Of a DNA stretch of 39,410 nt, positions 39,409 to 39,410 are shown in pieces. The translations under genes and the position numbers were made by a program. This DNA is from Oerskovia douganii (GTDB taxonomy: Bacteria > Actinomycetota > Actinomycetes > Actinomycetales > Cellulomonadaceae), in contig NZ_JACSPN010000011.1 of assembly GCF_015142735.1 (NCBI RefSeq), positions 82,262 to 121,671 on the forward strand. The letters are read 5' to 3'. The first letter of the stretch is position 1. Every line of letters begins with the position of its first letter. The notes below the pieces were generated by a model. That model was not told the DNA's origin and searched no databases. It worked only from the letters and a program-made list of their open reading frames with translations.

Positions 39409-39410
39409 GT

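Noticed and set aside
1..39410. CRISPR array, insertion sequence or prophage
   Set aside because: I saw no regularly spaced short repeats, no transposase or integrase motifs and no phage structural genes on either strand.

Overview
This window looks like part of the chromosome of a high-GC actinobacterium, most likely order Micrococcales near Cellulomonas, Oerskovia or Cellulosimicrobium. The evidence is the strong G/C bias at third codon positions, actinobacterial families such as DUF3000 and DUF2277, many leaderless-type start sites, and a pairing of a FemAB transferase with a D-aspartate-ligase-like ATP-grasp enzyme that suits an A4-type peptidoglycan bridge. The genus is an inference. Most of the window is housekeeping DNA. 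I see no CRISPR array, prophage, insertion sequence or intact mobile element.

Layout. Bases 1-28 are a pure C run, probably a sequence-end artefact. 34-2306: alpha/beta hydrolase, PIG-L deacetylase and an NTF2-like protein. 2303-8141: SNF2 helicase and a fadA-fadB beta-oxidation operon. 8375-11533: FemAB transferase, then DUF3000-RNase D. 11713-14408: gnd overlapping the D-Asp-ligase-like gene. 14535-17137: UspA-like protein, RibD-like reductase and ZapE. 17251-22929: a degenerate TreZ-like protein, GlgX and a SulP permease that lacks its N-terminus. 23053-25100: four small or unknown genes. 25375-26449: a perfect 388-bp duplication of a tRNA Gly-Cys-Val operon. 26603-28739: pabB-pabC. 28978-29049: tRNA-Val(CAC). 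29134-33225: small membrane protein, drug exporter, GadC-like antiporter and a membrane-anchored partner. 33414-33789: serine-hydrolase pseudogene. 33948-36382: two CNNM/CBS proteins. 36678-39320: AlkD-like protein, small zinc-ribbon-like protein and an intracellular sialidase. The 3' end of another gene reaches the right edge.

How the genes connect. FadA and FadB run beta-oxidation. GlgX debranches glycogen, and its overlapping partner keeps the TreZ fold but has lost most GH13 active-site residues. PabB and PabC make p-aminobenzoate for folate. FemAB plus the ATP-grasp ligase are candidates for building a peptidoglycan cross-bridge of an L-amino acid followed by D-aspartate.

A recurrent pattern is a TANNNT hexamer ending 6-8 nt before the start codon with no Shine-Dalgarno in between. 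It occurs at about a dozen genes, including one divergent pair with only 34 nt between start codons. It is the expected signature of leaderless mRNAs, and it was used here to choose several starts. Signs of decay or possible sequence error are the C run, the SulP truncation, the frameshifted serine hydrolase and a probable indel at the right edge.
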